A stretch of 64,000 bases of DNA from Novosphingobium sp. (GCF_030699305.1 NZ_JAUYNB010000023.1:29690-93689), one strand, 5' to 3'. Shown: positions 16,237 through 25,519, counted from the stretch's first letter. Notes: generated by a model from the sequence alone, not told the origin. Numbers and translations: made by a program.

Positions 16237-18039
16237 ATGTCCGAAACCGGAGCCAAGTCCAGCAAGATCGAAACATCGGTGCTGATCGTCGGCGGGGGCG
16301 GCGCTGGCCTTACCTGTTCGATGCTGCTGTCCAGGCTTGAGGTCGATCATGTCCTGATAAGCGCCTTTCCGACGACATCGATTTTGCCCAAGGCGCACGT
16401 CCTCAACCAGCGGACCATGGAAATCCTGGCCGATCTGGGCGTCGCCGAGGAAATCGCCGCGAAAAGCACGCCGGCTGAGAACATGGCGGCGATGGGCTGG
16501 TACGCAGGCCTGGTCGGGCCCGATCCCGATTATGGGAGGCTGGTCGCCAAGCTGGAGACTTGGGGGGCGGGCTACACCAACCAGAACTGGGTTCAGGCAA
16601 GCCCCTGCCGCAGCTACAACTTGCCGCAGATCAGGCTTGAGCCGATCCTCAAGGCACAGGCGGAAACGCTTAATCCGGGGCGCATCCGCTTCCACAACGA
16701 ATTGATCGAACTTGAACAGGATGCTGACGGGGTTACCGCAACTGTCCGCGATCACGATACTGGCGAAGTCTATGCGATCCGGGCGCGTTACGTTTTGGGC
16801 TGCGATGGCGGGCGCACTCTGCCGCGCATGCTCGACATTCCCTATGAAGGTCTGGGCGTGATCGGCCAGGTCGCCACCGCCCATGTCTCGGCCGACCTTT
16901 CGAAAGTCGCCAGCGACCCTGACGTATTGATCCGCTGGATCTGGTGCCCGGCCATCGGCCAGATGGCAGTCCTGGTGCCGATGGGGCCGGACCATTGGGG
17001 GCCGGACAGCGAGGAATGGGTCTTTCACGTCACTTACGGCGGCGAAAATGCCAGAGACCTGTCCGACGCCGAAATCGAACAGAATATGCGCGTCGCGCTC
17101 GGCATTGGCGATCTTCCGATCACAATCCACAAGGTCACTCGCTGGACGCAGGAAGGCGTGCTCGCGTCGAGGTTCCGGGAAGGGAACGTCTTCCTCGTCG
17201 GCGATGCGGCCCATCGTCATCCACCCACCGGCGGGCTTGGCCTGACCAGCGGCATCCAGGACTCGCACAATATCTGCTGGAAACTTGCCGCCGTGCTCAA
17301 GGGGCAAGCGCATCCGGACCTGCTCGACACCTACGAAGCCGAACGCCGCCCGGTCGATGCCCGCAATGTCGAGCGTTCGCTCCAGAATGCGATGGCGCAC
17401 CTCGAGGTCGGTCAGGCATTCGGAATCGACGCCACTGCTTCTGTCGAGGCCAACTGGGCTCAATTCAAGCGGGTCTGGAGTGGCCAGCGAGAAGATGCCG
17501 AACATCGCAGCAAGGCGCTGCGCGCAATCCGCGCAATCAGCATGGAGTCCAACGAACTCAATGTCGAATATGGCTATCGCTATCGCTCCGAAGCAATTGT
17601 CGCCGATGGCACGTCTGAACCGCAAGCGATCGACGATGTCCGCCTCTATCAGCCAGGCACCTTTCCCGGCAGCCCGTTACCCCATGCCTGGATCGATGAC
17701 GAAAGCGGCAATCGCCGGGCGCTCAAGGATCTTGTGCCCCTTGGCCGGTTTCTGCTGATCGCAGGTGAAGACGGCACGGCATGGTGCGAAGCGGCAAGGC
17801 AACTGGCACAGGCCAACGACCTTCCGCTCGATGCCATTCGCATAGGCCATCTCGATGGCGATCTTTTCGACACCCGGTTAGCTTGGGCGCAGTTCCGCGG
17901 AATCGGTCCGACCGGCGCAGTTCTGGTTCGCCCGGATCGTGTCGTCGCTTGGAGAATGCAGGAAGGATCCGACGCCTCGCTCGATGCATTGGCCGCAGCA
18001 CTTGGCAAAGTACTCGGGAAACCCCTGTCGACGGCATGA
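16237..18039 (+). CDS. FAD-dependent phenol hydroxylase, TfdB-like
   Basis: A 600-residue class A flavin monooxygenase, the length of 2,4-dichlorophenol 6-monooxygenase-type enzymes. Motifs are GGGGAGLTCSMLLSRL (19-34), the substrate-side segment LPKAHVLNQRTMEILADLGV, the DG motif in YVLGCDGGRTLP and the FAD-ribityl motif VFLVGDAAHRHPPTGGLGLTSGIQ. A thioredoxin-like C-terminal domain (from about 470) is present, as in PheA/TfdB. It sits behind a TetR gene and GAGAGGAAAG. It probably ortho-hydroxylates a bulky phenol. It is distinct from the shorter monooxygenase at 8246, so the region encodes two hydroxylation steps. Confidence 0.85.
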   Translation: MSETGAKSSKIETSVLIVGGGGAGLTCSMLLSRLEVDHVLISAFPTTSILPKAHVLNQRTMEILADLGVAEEIAAKSTPAENMAAMGWYAGLVGPDPDYGRLVAKLETWGAGYTNQNWVQASPCRSYNLPQIRLEPILKAQAETLNPGRIRFHNELIELEQDADGVTATVRDHDTGEVYAIRARYVLGCDGGRTLPRMLDIPYEGLGVIGQVATAHVSADLSKVASDPDVLIRWIWCPAIGQMAVLVPMGPDHWGPDSEEWVFHVTYGGENARDLSDAEIEQNMRVALGIGDLPITIHKVTRWTQEGVLASRFREGNVFLVGDAAHRHPPTGGLGLTSGIQDSHNICWKLAAVLKGQAHPDLLDTYEAERRPVDARNVERSLQNAMAHLEVGQAFGIDATASVEANWAQFKRVWSGQREDAEHRSKALRAIRAISMESNELNVEYGYRYRSEAIVADGTSEPQAIDDVRLYQPGTFPGSPLPHAWIDDESGNRRALKDLVPLGRFLLIAGEDGTAWCEAARQLAQANDLPLDAIRIGHLDGDLFDTRLAWAQFRGIGPTGAVLVRPDRVVAWRMQEGSDASLDALAAALGKVLGKPLSTA

Positions 18040-18161
18040 AGCCATGGCTTTTCCAAAGGTGAAACCACCCATCGCTGGTCGTGGCGCGGCTCTCCAATCC
18101 AGCGCTCGTTTATTGGACGAACATGCTAATAGCAAAACAAGCGCTGGACGTTGTGCTACGC

Positions 18162-18824
18162 TCAGGGCGCAAGAATGGCAGGTTCCAGGAAGAAGATGCG
18201 GTTTGTCATCCTGGAGGCGCGCTGCTCTGCCCTGTCTGGTTGCACACCCAGACCTCTCAGTAACATGGTGAGCATCTCCTGAGTTACCGGAACGGCTAGC
18301 TGCGCGTGCTTTAATTCCAGCAACTGCGCCACAGTCACCTGTGTAACCGCGCCGGTCAGCGTGACCGCGGCTTCAATCGAACCAAATGCGAACTCGCCCC
18401 GTTGACGCCCGGCCTCGAGATCCGTGATCAGACCGACATTAAGCGCCTGCTCTTCGGTAAATGTCATCGCCGCCACATTTGCAAAAAATCGGGCATGAAG
18501 CGGATCAAGAATGGCCATCCTCGCATGCACTGCAACGCCTTGCGCCAAGCGGTCTGTCGGACTTTCGACCTCAGCGTTGATCCTGGTAACGATCTGCTCA
18601 AAAATTTCCCGGGACTCGCGCCGCAAATCCAGGAGAAATGCGTCGCGATCGATGAAATGATTGTAGAATGTTTGCTTGGCTATGCCTGCTTGCGCAGCGA
18701 TTTCATCGACGCCAACTGCCCCGATTCCGTGGCGTCCCAGCAGTTCGAAGCCAGCGCGTACCAGCTTTCCCCTGGTCTTCACCCAGCGCTTGTCTTTTGG
18801 GCTATCAGTTTGAATCACTGGCAT
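18162..18824 (-). CDS. TetR/AcrR-family regulator (4 of 4)
   Basis: A 220-residue regulator with HTH segment GAVGVDEIAAQAGIAKQTFYNHFIDRDAFLLDLRRESREIFEQI. It converges on the TfdB-like gene and is divergent from the TonB receptor at 19058 across a 233-bp gap, so the receptor is the likely target. The 122 bp between 18040 and 18161 hold no gene. Confidence 0.82.
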   Translation of the reverse strand: MPVIQTDSPKDKRWVKTRGKLVRAGFELLGRHGIGAVGVDEIAAQAGIAKQTFYNHFIDRDAFLLDLRRESREIFEQIVTRINAEVESPTDRLAQGVAVHARMAILDPLHARFFANVAAMTFTEEQALNVGLITDLEAGRQRGEFAFGSIEAAVTLTGAVTQVTVAQLLELKHAQLAVPVTQEMLTMLLRGLGVQPDRAEQRASRMTNRIFFLEPAILAP

Positions 18825-18945
18825 CCTTACGCAATCAAGCTCGGCTTCCGCGCTGACTCAGCGTGATGGAGGCTCGCTGGCTGGCAACAAATTAGGCGCA
18901 ATGTCCAACATTCTGCGGGCACCGTCCACATTTTTCGGTCCCCTC

Positions 18946-18974
18946 TTGCGCGTTCGGGCAATTTCGCATAGTTT
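18946..18974 (+). promoter_or_regulatory. Possible promoter of the TonB receptor gene
   Basis: TTGCGC (18946-18951), a 17-bp spacer and TAGTTT (18969-18974) could be -35 and -10 boxes about 85 bp before the start codon. A small palindrome AATGTCCAACATT (18899-18911) lies upstream and might be bound by the divergent TetR protein. Both are weak matches. Confidence 0.35.
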
Positions 18975-19057
18975 AATGGACTGCGAGGCTAATAAATGCC
19001 CGAGTGCAAACGAGCTGGGAGCCAATTCAGGGCTCCGCTCAGGAGGGGAGATTGATC

Positions 19058-21244
19058 ATGAAAAGGCAGATTTTGGTTGCAACCGGCCTTTGCGCGCTGA
19101 CATGCTTGGCCTCGCCAGCTGTGGCGCAGTCAGTGGGCACCGATGCCGAAGCCGAGGCGCAACCCCCTTCCGAAGGGGATATTGTTGTCACCGCGCGGAA
19201 GCGCGAGGAAACGGCACAGCGAATTCCGATCTCTATCGGTGTCGTGACGGATGCCGCGCTGACGAGAACGGGCTCCAGTTCGTTGCTGCAGCTTGAGGCG
19301 GTCGCTCCCGGAATCAATCTGGCCAAGGCACCCACGGGCGCGGAAATCGGGGTCACGGTGCGCGGCCTTGGCTCGGCTCCGGGTTCGCCCTCCTTCGACA
19401 ACTCTGTCAGCTTGTTCGTGGATGGTGTCTATGCACCACGTTCGCGCGAATTTGCCTCCTCAATGTTTGATATCGGCCGCATCGAGGTCATCAAGGGGAC
19501 TCAGGCTGCCCTGCTCGGCAAGAACACGAGTCTTGGCGCAATCAATGTCGTTACCCGCAAGCCCGGCCGTGAGTTTTCCCTGGACCTCCGCGGCTCCTAT
19601 GAATTCGAATACGGGTCGACGCTTGTTACCGGAGGTGTCGACATTCCTCTAGGAGAAACGCTGGCGGTCCGCCTTTCGGGTCAGACTTTGAATGACAAGG
19701 GCTGGGTGCGCGATGGAATTACCGGTCGGCGCTCGCCGCGCAATCGCGACGATGCCATTCGTGCCGTGCTGGTCTGGGAGCCGACTCCGGACATCGACAT
19801 CACGTTGGTCGGCCAGCATGACTATTCGGTGCAGCGCGGTTCGTCCGTTGAGTTTGCAACCCTCAATCCGGTTGCCGAGCTCCTCGCCGGTCTGGCAGGT
19901 GCGCCTGGCTCCCTGGACAATCAATTGGACAATCGCAACGCGACCTATTTGACCACGCCAGGCAGCGAACAGGTCGAGCGGCTCAAGGTCGACCGGTTCA
20001 GCGCGACCGTCAATGTCGGCGTCGGTGAGGGGACGATCACTTCGGTAACCGCCTATTCCCGTTATACCGACGCCAATCTGACCGACATCGATTTTCTGCC
20101 CGGGAACTGGGGAACGCGAGGCATTGACGAGACATCGAAGCAGTTCTCACAGGAACTGCGGTATGTTTCTCCGTCGGGTAGGACCGTCGACTATCTGGTC
20201 GGGGGACTCTACCTTCACAATGAACTCGATAGCCAGGGGCTCTTTGATGCCCGCTACCCCTTTGGGCCTCCGGGACTTCCCAATATCGACGGAGCCTTTC
20301 AGAATGAGTTTGTTCAGAAGACAGACACATTCTCGGCCTTCGCCCAGCTAACGGTAAATGCGACAGATCAGCTGCGGCTGACGGGTGGCCTGCGCTATAC
20401 CAGCGAGAAGAAGAATGTTGATCTCGCGCGACTGGTCGTGCGACCGGGCCTTTACAGCTTGGGCATCTTCCCACCCTATGCGCCGTTCAGCGACTCGAGA
20501 ACGGACAGCCCGATCGACTATTCGGGCGGAGTGCAATATGATGTCACGCCGGACATCATGCTTTACGCGTCCTATGGCAAAGGCACGAAGAGCGGTGGAT
20601 TTGCTTCTTCCGCCACGTTCCTCGACCAGTCTGAATATAGCTCGGAAACCGCGCGCACCATCGAAGCGGGTGTCAAGGCTCAGGATGCGGGACGGCGCTG
20701 GCTCTTCAACCTTTCGCTCTTCAGCACCCGTGTCGACAATTTTCAGGTCGTGACGTTCAACGGCCAGACCTTCAACATTTTCAACACCGATCTCAAGAGC
20801 ACCGGCTTTGAACTTGAGGCCAGTTGGCGTCCGGTCGACGGACTGCGCCTGTTCATCAACAACACTTATGCCGATGCCAAAGACAGACTGACAGGGACTG
20901 CGATTCCGCTGGCTCCCAAATGGAGCGGCACGGGTGGCTTTTCGTTCCGCCAGAACCTGAGTGACAGCCTGGTTTTCATGGCTGACGGGTCGATCGACTA
21001 CCGGTCCAGCCGTACCTATCAACAGGATCCGGCTGCTTCTGTCATTGGCAACGCTTTCACCACCTATAACCTGAGCGTCGCCTTCGGGGACGCGAACGAC
21101 CGGTGGGAAGCACGCTTGATTGGTCGCAACCTCTCCGACAAGCGGGCGGTTGCGTTCTCGTTCCCGACTCCCATCATCGGCACGCAATCAGTGATGTCGG
21201 AGAGGCCGCGCACAATTGCCCTGCAGCTTTCCTTCAAGTTCTGA
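19058..21244 (+). CDS. TonB-dependent outer-membrane receptor (catabolic block)
   Basis: A 728-residue active importer. A signal peptide (MKRQILVATGLCALTCLASPAVAQ) is followed by a TonB-box-like DIVVTARKREE, a plug domain (about 55-165, including RGLGSAPGSPSFDNSVSLFVDGVY), and a 22-strand barrel ending in LQLSFKF with the terminal Phe needed for insertion. The ATG at 19058 has AGGAGGGGAG just upstream. It belongs to the large sphingomonad group annotated as iron-complex receptors, many of which import organic substrates. Its place beside aromatic catabolic genes suggests uptake of the pathway substrate. Confidence 0.9.
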   Translation: MKRQILVATGLCALTCLASPAVAQSVGTDAEAEAQPPSEGDIVVTARKREETAQRIPISIGVVTDAALTRTGSSSLLQLEAVAPGINLAKAPTGAEIGVTVRGLGSAPGSPSFDNSVSLFVDGVYAPRSREFASSMFDIGRIEVIKGTQAALLGKNTSLGAINVVTRKPGREFSLDLRGSYEFEYGSTLVTGGVDIPLGETLAVRLSGQTLNDKGWVRDGITGRRSPRNRDDAIRAVLVWEPTPDIDITLVGQHDYSVQRGSSVEFATLNPVAELLAGLAGAPGSLDNQLDNRNATYLTTPGSEQVERLKVDRFSATVNVGVGEGTITSVTAYSRYTDANLTDIDFLPGNWGTRGIDETSKQFSQELRYVSPSGRTVDYLVGGLYLHNELDSQGLFDARYPFGPPGLPNIDGAFQNEFVQKTDTFSAFAQLTVNATDQLRLTGGLRYTSEKKNVDLARLVVRPGLYSLGIFPPYAPFSDSRTDSPIDYSGGVQYDVTPDIMLYASYGKGTKSGGFASSATFLDQSEYSSETARTIEAGVKAQDAGRRWLFNLSLFSTRVDNFQVVTFNGQTFNIFNTDLKSTGFELEASWRPVDGLRLFINNTYADAKDRLTGTAIPLAPKWSGTGGFSFRQNLSDSLVFMADGSIDYRSSRTYQQDPAASVIGNAFTTYNLSVAFGDANDRWEARLIGRNLSDKRAVAFSFPTPIIGTQSVMSERPRTIALQLSFKF

Positions 21245-21473
21245 TGGAAGCCGTCGCCGGATCACCGGGCAGCCTTATCGGGCGCGCGTGATCCACAGCA
21301 AACCCATTGGCGGGCGGCTGGGGCTGGAGGCGGGTAATACCGATCTACATGCCGTCAATCTGGAGGCGGCGCTCGCTTATGTCCTGAAAGGGGCAAGCCC
21401 TGAGGCCGCGTCACAATTCGACCTGGAGCGGCTGGAGCCGGGCGGGCGCGTGATGGCGCGGCTGGTTGGCTAG
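21245..21473 (+). pseudogene. C-terminal remnant of an unidentified gene
   Basis: The frame ending at a TAG at 21471-21473 encodes about 60 residues with protein-like character (HSKPIGGRLGLEAGNTDLHAV, then LEAALAYVLKGASPEAA and LERLEPGGRVM) but has no own start or ribosome binding site and abuts the receptor stop. The LAYVLKG...EPGGRV pattern faintly recalls replication-initiation-like proteins of small mobile elements; I am not sure of that. It is best read as debris of an older insertion at the edge of the catabolic block. Confidence 0.35.
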
Positions 21474-22060
21474 TGCAGCGGCGGCTCCATTTCCAAAAGA
21501 TATATCGGAAAGGATGGTTTGCCGCGCTCACTGGTTGTCGCTTTGAAGCCGATGGAGATCACCTGTTTTTCACTTCTTCGAACGTCCTCCAAAAGTTGCA
21601 TCAATAGGGGAATCGGCAAACCAACACTGCACGTGCCACGTGCCCTAATCCATCCGATGCGCGATCCTTCGAACCATCCTGACAACGGGTAAATCTGAAC
21701 TGTCGCGCGCTCGCCAATTTGCAGACCCTCAAGGGGAGTTTCCGGCATTCGAAGGACCTTGCCTGAAATTTCGAAACTACGCCCCGCTTCCCAATCGCCG
21801 TCAACAAACCAGACTTTGAATGCCAGCTCGGAGACATAATCAGTTTCGATGATCAGGTATTCGTCCGGACTTCCATGCTCAAAGCCGCTTGTAGTCGGAA
21901 CGCGCGTAAGCCGACCCATTATCCTGTTGCCGAAAAAGACGATCAAGTAAGCGAGTAGTATGAAGGGGAGCGGGTTAGGCGTTGACGAATTGATCAGATA
22001 GACAACTGCTGCCGCTCCGATCATCCACCCCAGTAATGCCCAACTCGACCTCATGCGCAC
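21470..22060 (-). CDS. Hypothetical protein with two N-terminal membrane helices
   Basis: A 196-residue protein. Two hydrophobic segments (WALLGWMIGAAAVVYLI and LPFILLAYLIVFFG) are followed by a soluble domain of about 145 residues rich in beta-prone stretches (YLIIETDYVSELAFKVWFVDG, ATVQIYPLSGWFEGSRIGWIR). I do not recognise a family. GC and codon use look lower than in the neighbours, and it lies between a gene remnant and a tRNA, a common landing zone, so it may be acquired. Confidence 0.55.
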   Translation of the reverse strand: MRMRSSWALLGWMIGAAAVVYLINSSTPNPLPFILLAYLIVFFGNRIMGRLTRVPTTSGFEHGSPDEYLIIETDYVSELAFKVWFVDGDWEAGRSFEISGKVLRMPETPLEGLQIGERATVQIYPLSGWFEGSRIGWIRARGTCSVGLPIPLLMQLLEDVRRSEKQVISIGFKATTSERGKPSFPIYLLEMEPPLH

Positions 22061-22195
22061 TCGCTCCCTACCAAAAGGCGCAAAGGTGGCTTGATCCGGC
22101 TCAAGAAACTAGCGTTATCGAAGGCAAAGCAACCCCCTCTTTTCCGTACTTATTCCGTACCGAAATAGCCCGTCGCCACTAAGTCATTGAAAAGC

Positions 22196-22272
<77 letters not shown>

Positions 22273-22378
22273 GCACTGGAAGGGCCGGTTAGCAGTGTGG
22301 ATCGCTGCGCGCCAGTGCCTTTTATCGGCGCAGCCCAGTTAGTGATTTGGCAAGCAGGGCGGTGCTAAGCCCGCCGTT

Positions 22379-22822
22379 ATGAACGCACCCACCAATTTTG
22401 GATCGCCCACGCCTGGTTCCGGCCCCACTGCCGGAGGGGTTCTGCCAGGTTCGGGCCGGGCGGAGTTTGGCCAGGCCTCGGCCAGTGCGATGAGCATGAA
22501 ATGGTCGGCGCTGCACGACGCGGCGGGGGTCGTGGCGATGCTGGCGGGGATCGCGACCGAAGCCATGCGCGCGGATGTGCGCAACTTTCCGGCCGTGATG
22601 CGCGATGCCGGCGGCTGGCGGCGCAACATGGCCGAGCAGGGGATCGAAGACCTGGCCGCGATCATGGAGCCGGGGATGGCCGCGCTGCTGGCGGTGCATG
22701 CGCGCGGGATCAACCCGGCCGCTGCGGCGCTGGCGTTGTGGCAGGAATTCCATGCCGCACGGGCCGCCTTGCTGGCGCTCTGCCCGCCCGCTGATGCAGC
22801 GGTCCCGCGCCGGTTCATGTAA
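22379..22822 (+). CDS. Hypothetical Ala-rich helical protein
   Basis: A 147-residue protein with a Gly/Pro-rich start and then a mostly helical body (ALHDAAGVVAMLAGIATEAMRAD, AALLAVHARGINPAAAALALWQEFHAARAALLAL). There is no signal peptide or catalytic motif I recognise. Codon use is normal for the chromosome. The length and amphipathic helices recall small phasin-like or regulatory proteins, but no function can be assigned. Confidence 0.55.
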   Translation: MNAPTNFGSPTPGSGPTAGGVLPGSGRAEFGQASASAMSMKWSALHDAAGVVAMLAGIATEAMRADVRNFPAVMRDAGGWRRNMAEQGIEDLAAIMEPGMAALLAVHARGINPAAAALALWQEFHAARAALLALCPPADAAVPRRFM

Positions 22823-22853
22823 CCGCGGCGCGGCGGCGCGGCGCACTTGCATT

Positions 22854-22868
22854 GTTCATGCTATGTTC
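22854..22868 (+). promoter_or_regulatory. LexA (SOS) box of the alphaproteobacterial type
   Basis: GTTC (22854-22857), seven bases, GTTC (22865-22868): an exact GTTC-N7-GTTC, the known alphaproteobacterial LexA operator. It ends 13 bp before the chosen mmcB start codon. Confidence 0.8.
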
Positions 22869-22881
22869 TTATGGCTTGCCG

Positions 22882-23376
22882 ATGGTTGAGCCAGACCCGA
22901 TTCCCGCCGATGCAACTGTGCGTGAGGCGCTGGCCGTGGCGCGCGGGATATGCCGGTTGTTTGCCCGCAACGATATCTGGTGCCTGCCCGAAATGCCGCT
23001 GCGCAACGGGCGGCGGGCCGACCTGATGGGGATCGACGCCAAGGGGCAGCTGGTGATCGTGGAAATCAAGGTCAGCCGGGCCGATCTGCTGGGCGATGGC
23101 AAATGGCCCGACTATCTGCAGTTTTGTGACCGGTTCTACTGGGGCCTCGCGCCGCATCTGGACCGCGCCTGCATGGACGATGTCAGCTTTCTGCCGGATC
23201 GCTGCGGGTTGATCGTGGCCGATGGCTATGATGCCGAAATCCTGCGCCCGGCCGCAACCGTGCCGCTGGCCGCCGCCCGCCGCAAGGTGGAGGTGGAGCG
23301 ATTGGCCCGCACCGCGCTGCGGCGGCATCTGGCCACGCTTGATCCGCGGCTACAGACCTGGGATCAGCGGGTCTGA
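22882..23376 (+). CDS. mmcB: MmcB-family DNA repair protein
   Basis: A 164-residue protein matching the MmcB family, named for mitomycin C resistance in Caulobacter. Typical segments are WCLPEMPLRNGRRADLMGID, LVIVEIKVSRADLLGDGKWPDY (a PD-(D/E)XK-like D...E-x-K core) and DRFYWGLAPHLD. Two earlier in-frame starts (TTG 22852, ATG 22858) fall in or before the LexA box, so I take the ATG at 22882. Known family role: an SOS-induced factor for repair of crosslinked DNA. Its last 13 bp overlap the end of the convergent DUF1289 gene. Confidence 0.85.
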   Translation: MVEPDPIPADATVREALAVARGICRLFARNDIWCLPEMPLRNGRRADLMGIDAKGQLVIVEIKVSRADLLGDGKWPDYLQFCDRFYWGLAPHLDRACMDDVSFLPDRCGLIVADGYDAEILRPAATVPLAAARRKVEVERLARTALRRHLATLDPRLQTWDQRV

Positions 23377-23597
23377 CCGGTTCGCAGCGGCAACTGGCTG
23401 AGGATCGCGCGTTTTTCGCGCGGTCTGAGGATCGGCCAGTCGGCGATTTCAGTCAGGGTGCGTTTGCAGCCCTGGCACCAGTGCAGCACCGGATCGATCC
23501 GGCAGGTTCCATCACAGGGTGAGGGCGGCGTGTGCATCGGCCAAGGCAAGCAGATTCGCCCGCAATCGGCAAGGCGTTGCCCGGCTTGATCCGGCAT
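23364..23597 (-). CDS. DUF1289 family small Cys-rich protein
   Basis: A 77-residue protein with the DUF1289 signature: SPCDGTCRIDPVLHWCQGCKR, four cysteines in a C-x3-C...C-x2-C layout, then TLTEIADWPILRPREKRAIL. The cysteines probably bind a metal. A shorter start at 23537 (MHTPPSPCDG) is equally possible because neither has a clear ribosome binding site. Function is unknown; the family is common in proteobacteria. Confidence 0.75.
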   Translation of the reverse strand: MPDQAGQRLADCGRICLPWPMHTPPSPCDGTCRIDPVLHWCQGCKRTLTEIADWPILRPREKRAILSQLPLRTGQTR

Positions 23598-23779
23598 GAC
23601 GTAATTTTCTTGCTTTATCGCGACCAATGCTTATATGCAGCTTCAGCAATCGGCGCGCGGAGAACTTCTCCCGTTGCAGTCCCGGCAGCGTGAGGTCAGC
23701 GTTTTGACGCCAGACCTGCCCGGACTTACGGTCGCCGTTATCGCCTGAAGCCACCTTTTTCACGCAGGGTCGCATCTTA

Positions 23780-23813
23780 CGACACTTGCTTCGTGTCGCA
23801 GGAGCATTCCTGC
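23780..23813 (+). promoter_or_regulatory. Two tandem hairpins in the leader of the RNA helicase gene
   Basis: CGACAC (23780-23785)/GTGTCG (23793-23798) and GCAGGA (23798-23803)/TCCTGC (23808-23813) are adjacent stem-loops 30-60 nt before the helicase ATG. The wider gap 23598-23842 has no gene. Structured leaders of DEAD-box helicase genes often serve cold or self regulation; here that is inference. Confidence 0.45.
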
Positions 23814-23842
23814 GCGCGCCGCTTCAATATTGAGAGACTTTC

Positions 23843-25519
23843 ATGTCCTATTTTTCTGACCTTGGCCTTGCCGAGCCCTTGCTCCGTGCGCTTGAAACAA
23901 AGGGTTATACTGATCCTACCCCGATCCAGAAGCAGGCGATTCCCGCACTGCTCGAAGGGCGCGACCTGCTGGGTATCGCCCAGACCGGGACCGGCAAGAC
24001 TGCCGCGTTCTCGCTGCCGTCGCTGCACCGTCTGGCCGCCAATCCCAAGGCCCGCAACAGCGCGTCCTGCCGGATGCTGGTGCTTTCACCGACCCGCGAA
24101 CTGGCGGCCCAGATCGCCGACAACATGCGCGGCTATGCCAAGTACCTGAACCTGTCGGTCCAGTGCGTGTTCGGCGGCATCCCCGTGGGCAAGCAGTCCC
24201 GCGCACTGGTTCCGGGCTGCGACATTCTGGTCGCCACGCCGGGCCGCCTGCTTGATCTGATCGACCAGCGCGCGCTGACGCTGCGCCATGTCGAAATCTT
24301 CGTGCTCGACGAAGCCGACCAGATGATGGACCTGGGCTTCATCGTGCCGCTGAAGCGGGTGGCCAACATGCTGCCCAAGGAACGCCAGAGCCTGTTCTTC
24401 AGCGCGACGATGCCCAAGGCGATTGCCGAGCTGGGCAAGCAGTTCATCAGCAACCCGGTGCGCGTCGAAGTGACGCCGCAGGCCTCGACCGCCGAGCGCG
24501 TCGAGCAGTGGGTGACGTTCGTCAACCAGTCCGAAAAGCAGGCGCTGCTGACGCTGAAGCTGAAGGTCGGGCTGGCCGAAACCGAAGGCTTCAACGCCAT
24601 CGACCGCGCGCTGGTGTTCACCCGCACCAAGCACGGCGCTGACCGCGTGGTCCGCCATCTGGCGACCGCCGGGGTCAACGCCGCCGCGATCCACGGCAAC
24701 AAGAGCCAGGCGCAGCGCACCGCCGCGCTGCTGGGCTTCCGCAAGGGCAGCATCCCGGTGCTGGTCGCAACCGATATCGCCGCGCGCGGGATCGACGTGA
24801 CCGGTGTCAGCCACGTGTTCAATTACGAACTCCCCAACGTGCCGGAACAGTATGTCCACCGGATCGGCCGCACCGCGCGCGCCGGGGCGGACGGGATTGC
24901 GCTGAGCTTCTGCGCGCCGGACGAAAAGCCGTACTTGCGCGATATCGAGCGCCTGACCGGGATCAAGCTGGACCCGATGCCGCTGCCGGAAAACTTCCAG
25001 CAGGATGCCGCCCGCCTGCCGCTGCCCGCGCGCAAGCCGGCTGAGGCCGAACAGGATGCCCGCCGCGATGCCCGCGATGCGCGCGGACGCGGCGGTCCGG
25101 CTGCGCGCGGTGGCCCCGGTGGCCGCGGCGCTGGGGGCGGCGGCGGTGGCCGCAACGGCAATGTCAGCCGCGGCGGACAGGCCCGCGACGGCAAGTCGCG
25201 CGATGCCCATGCCCGCGAAGCCTATCGCGGTGACCGTCCGGCAGCGCCGGTGCGCGGCCCGCTGTTCAACCCGCTGGGCAACGAAGCGCGCGGCGCGGTG
25301 GAAGCCGTCCGTCCGGCTGCGGATCGCCCGGTTGCAGCCCGTCCGGCTGGTGATCGGCGTCCCCATGGCGATCGGCCTCATGGCGATCGGCCCCACGGTG
25401 ATCGTCCGCGTGGTGATCGCCCGCAGGGTGAACGCGCTGGCGGCGATCGCCGTCCGCAGGGCGACCGTCGCCCGCGCGGCAACGGCGGCAATCGCGGCCC
25501 GGTTACCCGCGCCAGCTGA
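23843..25519 (+). CDS. DEAD-box ATP-dependent RNA helicase, RhlE-like
   Basis: A 558-residue helicase that unwinds structured RNA. Q motif PTPIQKQAIPAL, motif I AQTGTGKTAA, Ia PTRELAAQ, Ib TPGRL, II DEAD in VLDEADQMM, III SAT, then helicase C motifs VLVATDIAARGIDV and HRIGRTARAG. From about 395 the tail is low-complexity, Gly/Arg/Asp-rich, with tandem 15-bp units (from about 25364) encoding PHGDR/PRGDR/PQGDR pentads. Such RGG-like tails bind RNA and can drive condensation. Likely roles are ribosome assembly or mRNA turnover, including in the cold. Confidence 0.93.
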   Translation: MSYFSDLGLAEPLLRALETKGYTDPTPIQKQAIPALLEGRDLLGIAQTGTGKTAAFSLPSLHRLAANPKARNSASCRMLVLSPTRELAAQIADNMRGYAKYLNLSVQCVFGGIPVGKQSRALVPGCDILVATPGRLLDLIDQRALTLRHVEIFVLDEADQMMDLGFIVPLKRVANMLPKERQSLFFSATMPKAIAELGKQFISNPVRVEVTPQASTAERVEQWVTFVNQSEKQALLTLKLKVGLAETEGFNAIDRALVFTRTKHGADRVVRHLATAGVNAAAIHGNKSQAQRTAALLGFRKGSIPVLVATDIAARGIDVTGVSHVFNYELPNVPEQYVHRIGRTARAGADGIALSFCAPDEKPYLRDIERLTGIKLDPMPLPENFQQDAARLPLPARKPAEAEQDARRDARDARGRGGPAARGGPGGRGAGGGGGGRNGNVSRGGQARDGKSRDAHAREAYRGDRPAAPVRGPLFNPLGNEARGAVEAVRPAADRPVAARPAGDRRPHGDRPHGDRPHGDRPRGDRPQGERAGGDRRPQGDRRPRGNGGNRGPVTRAS

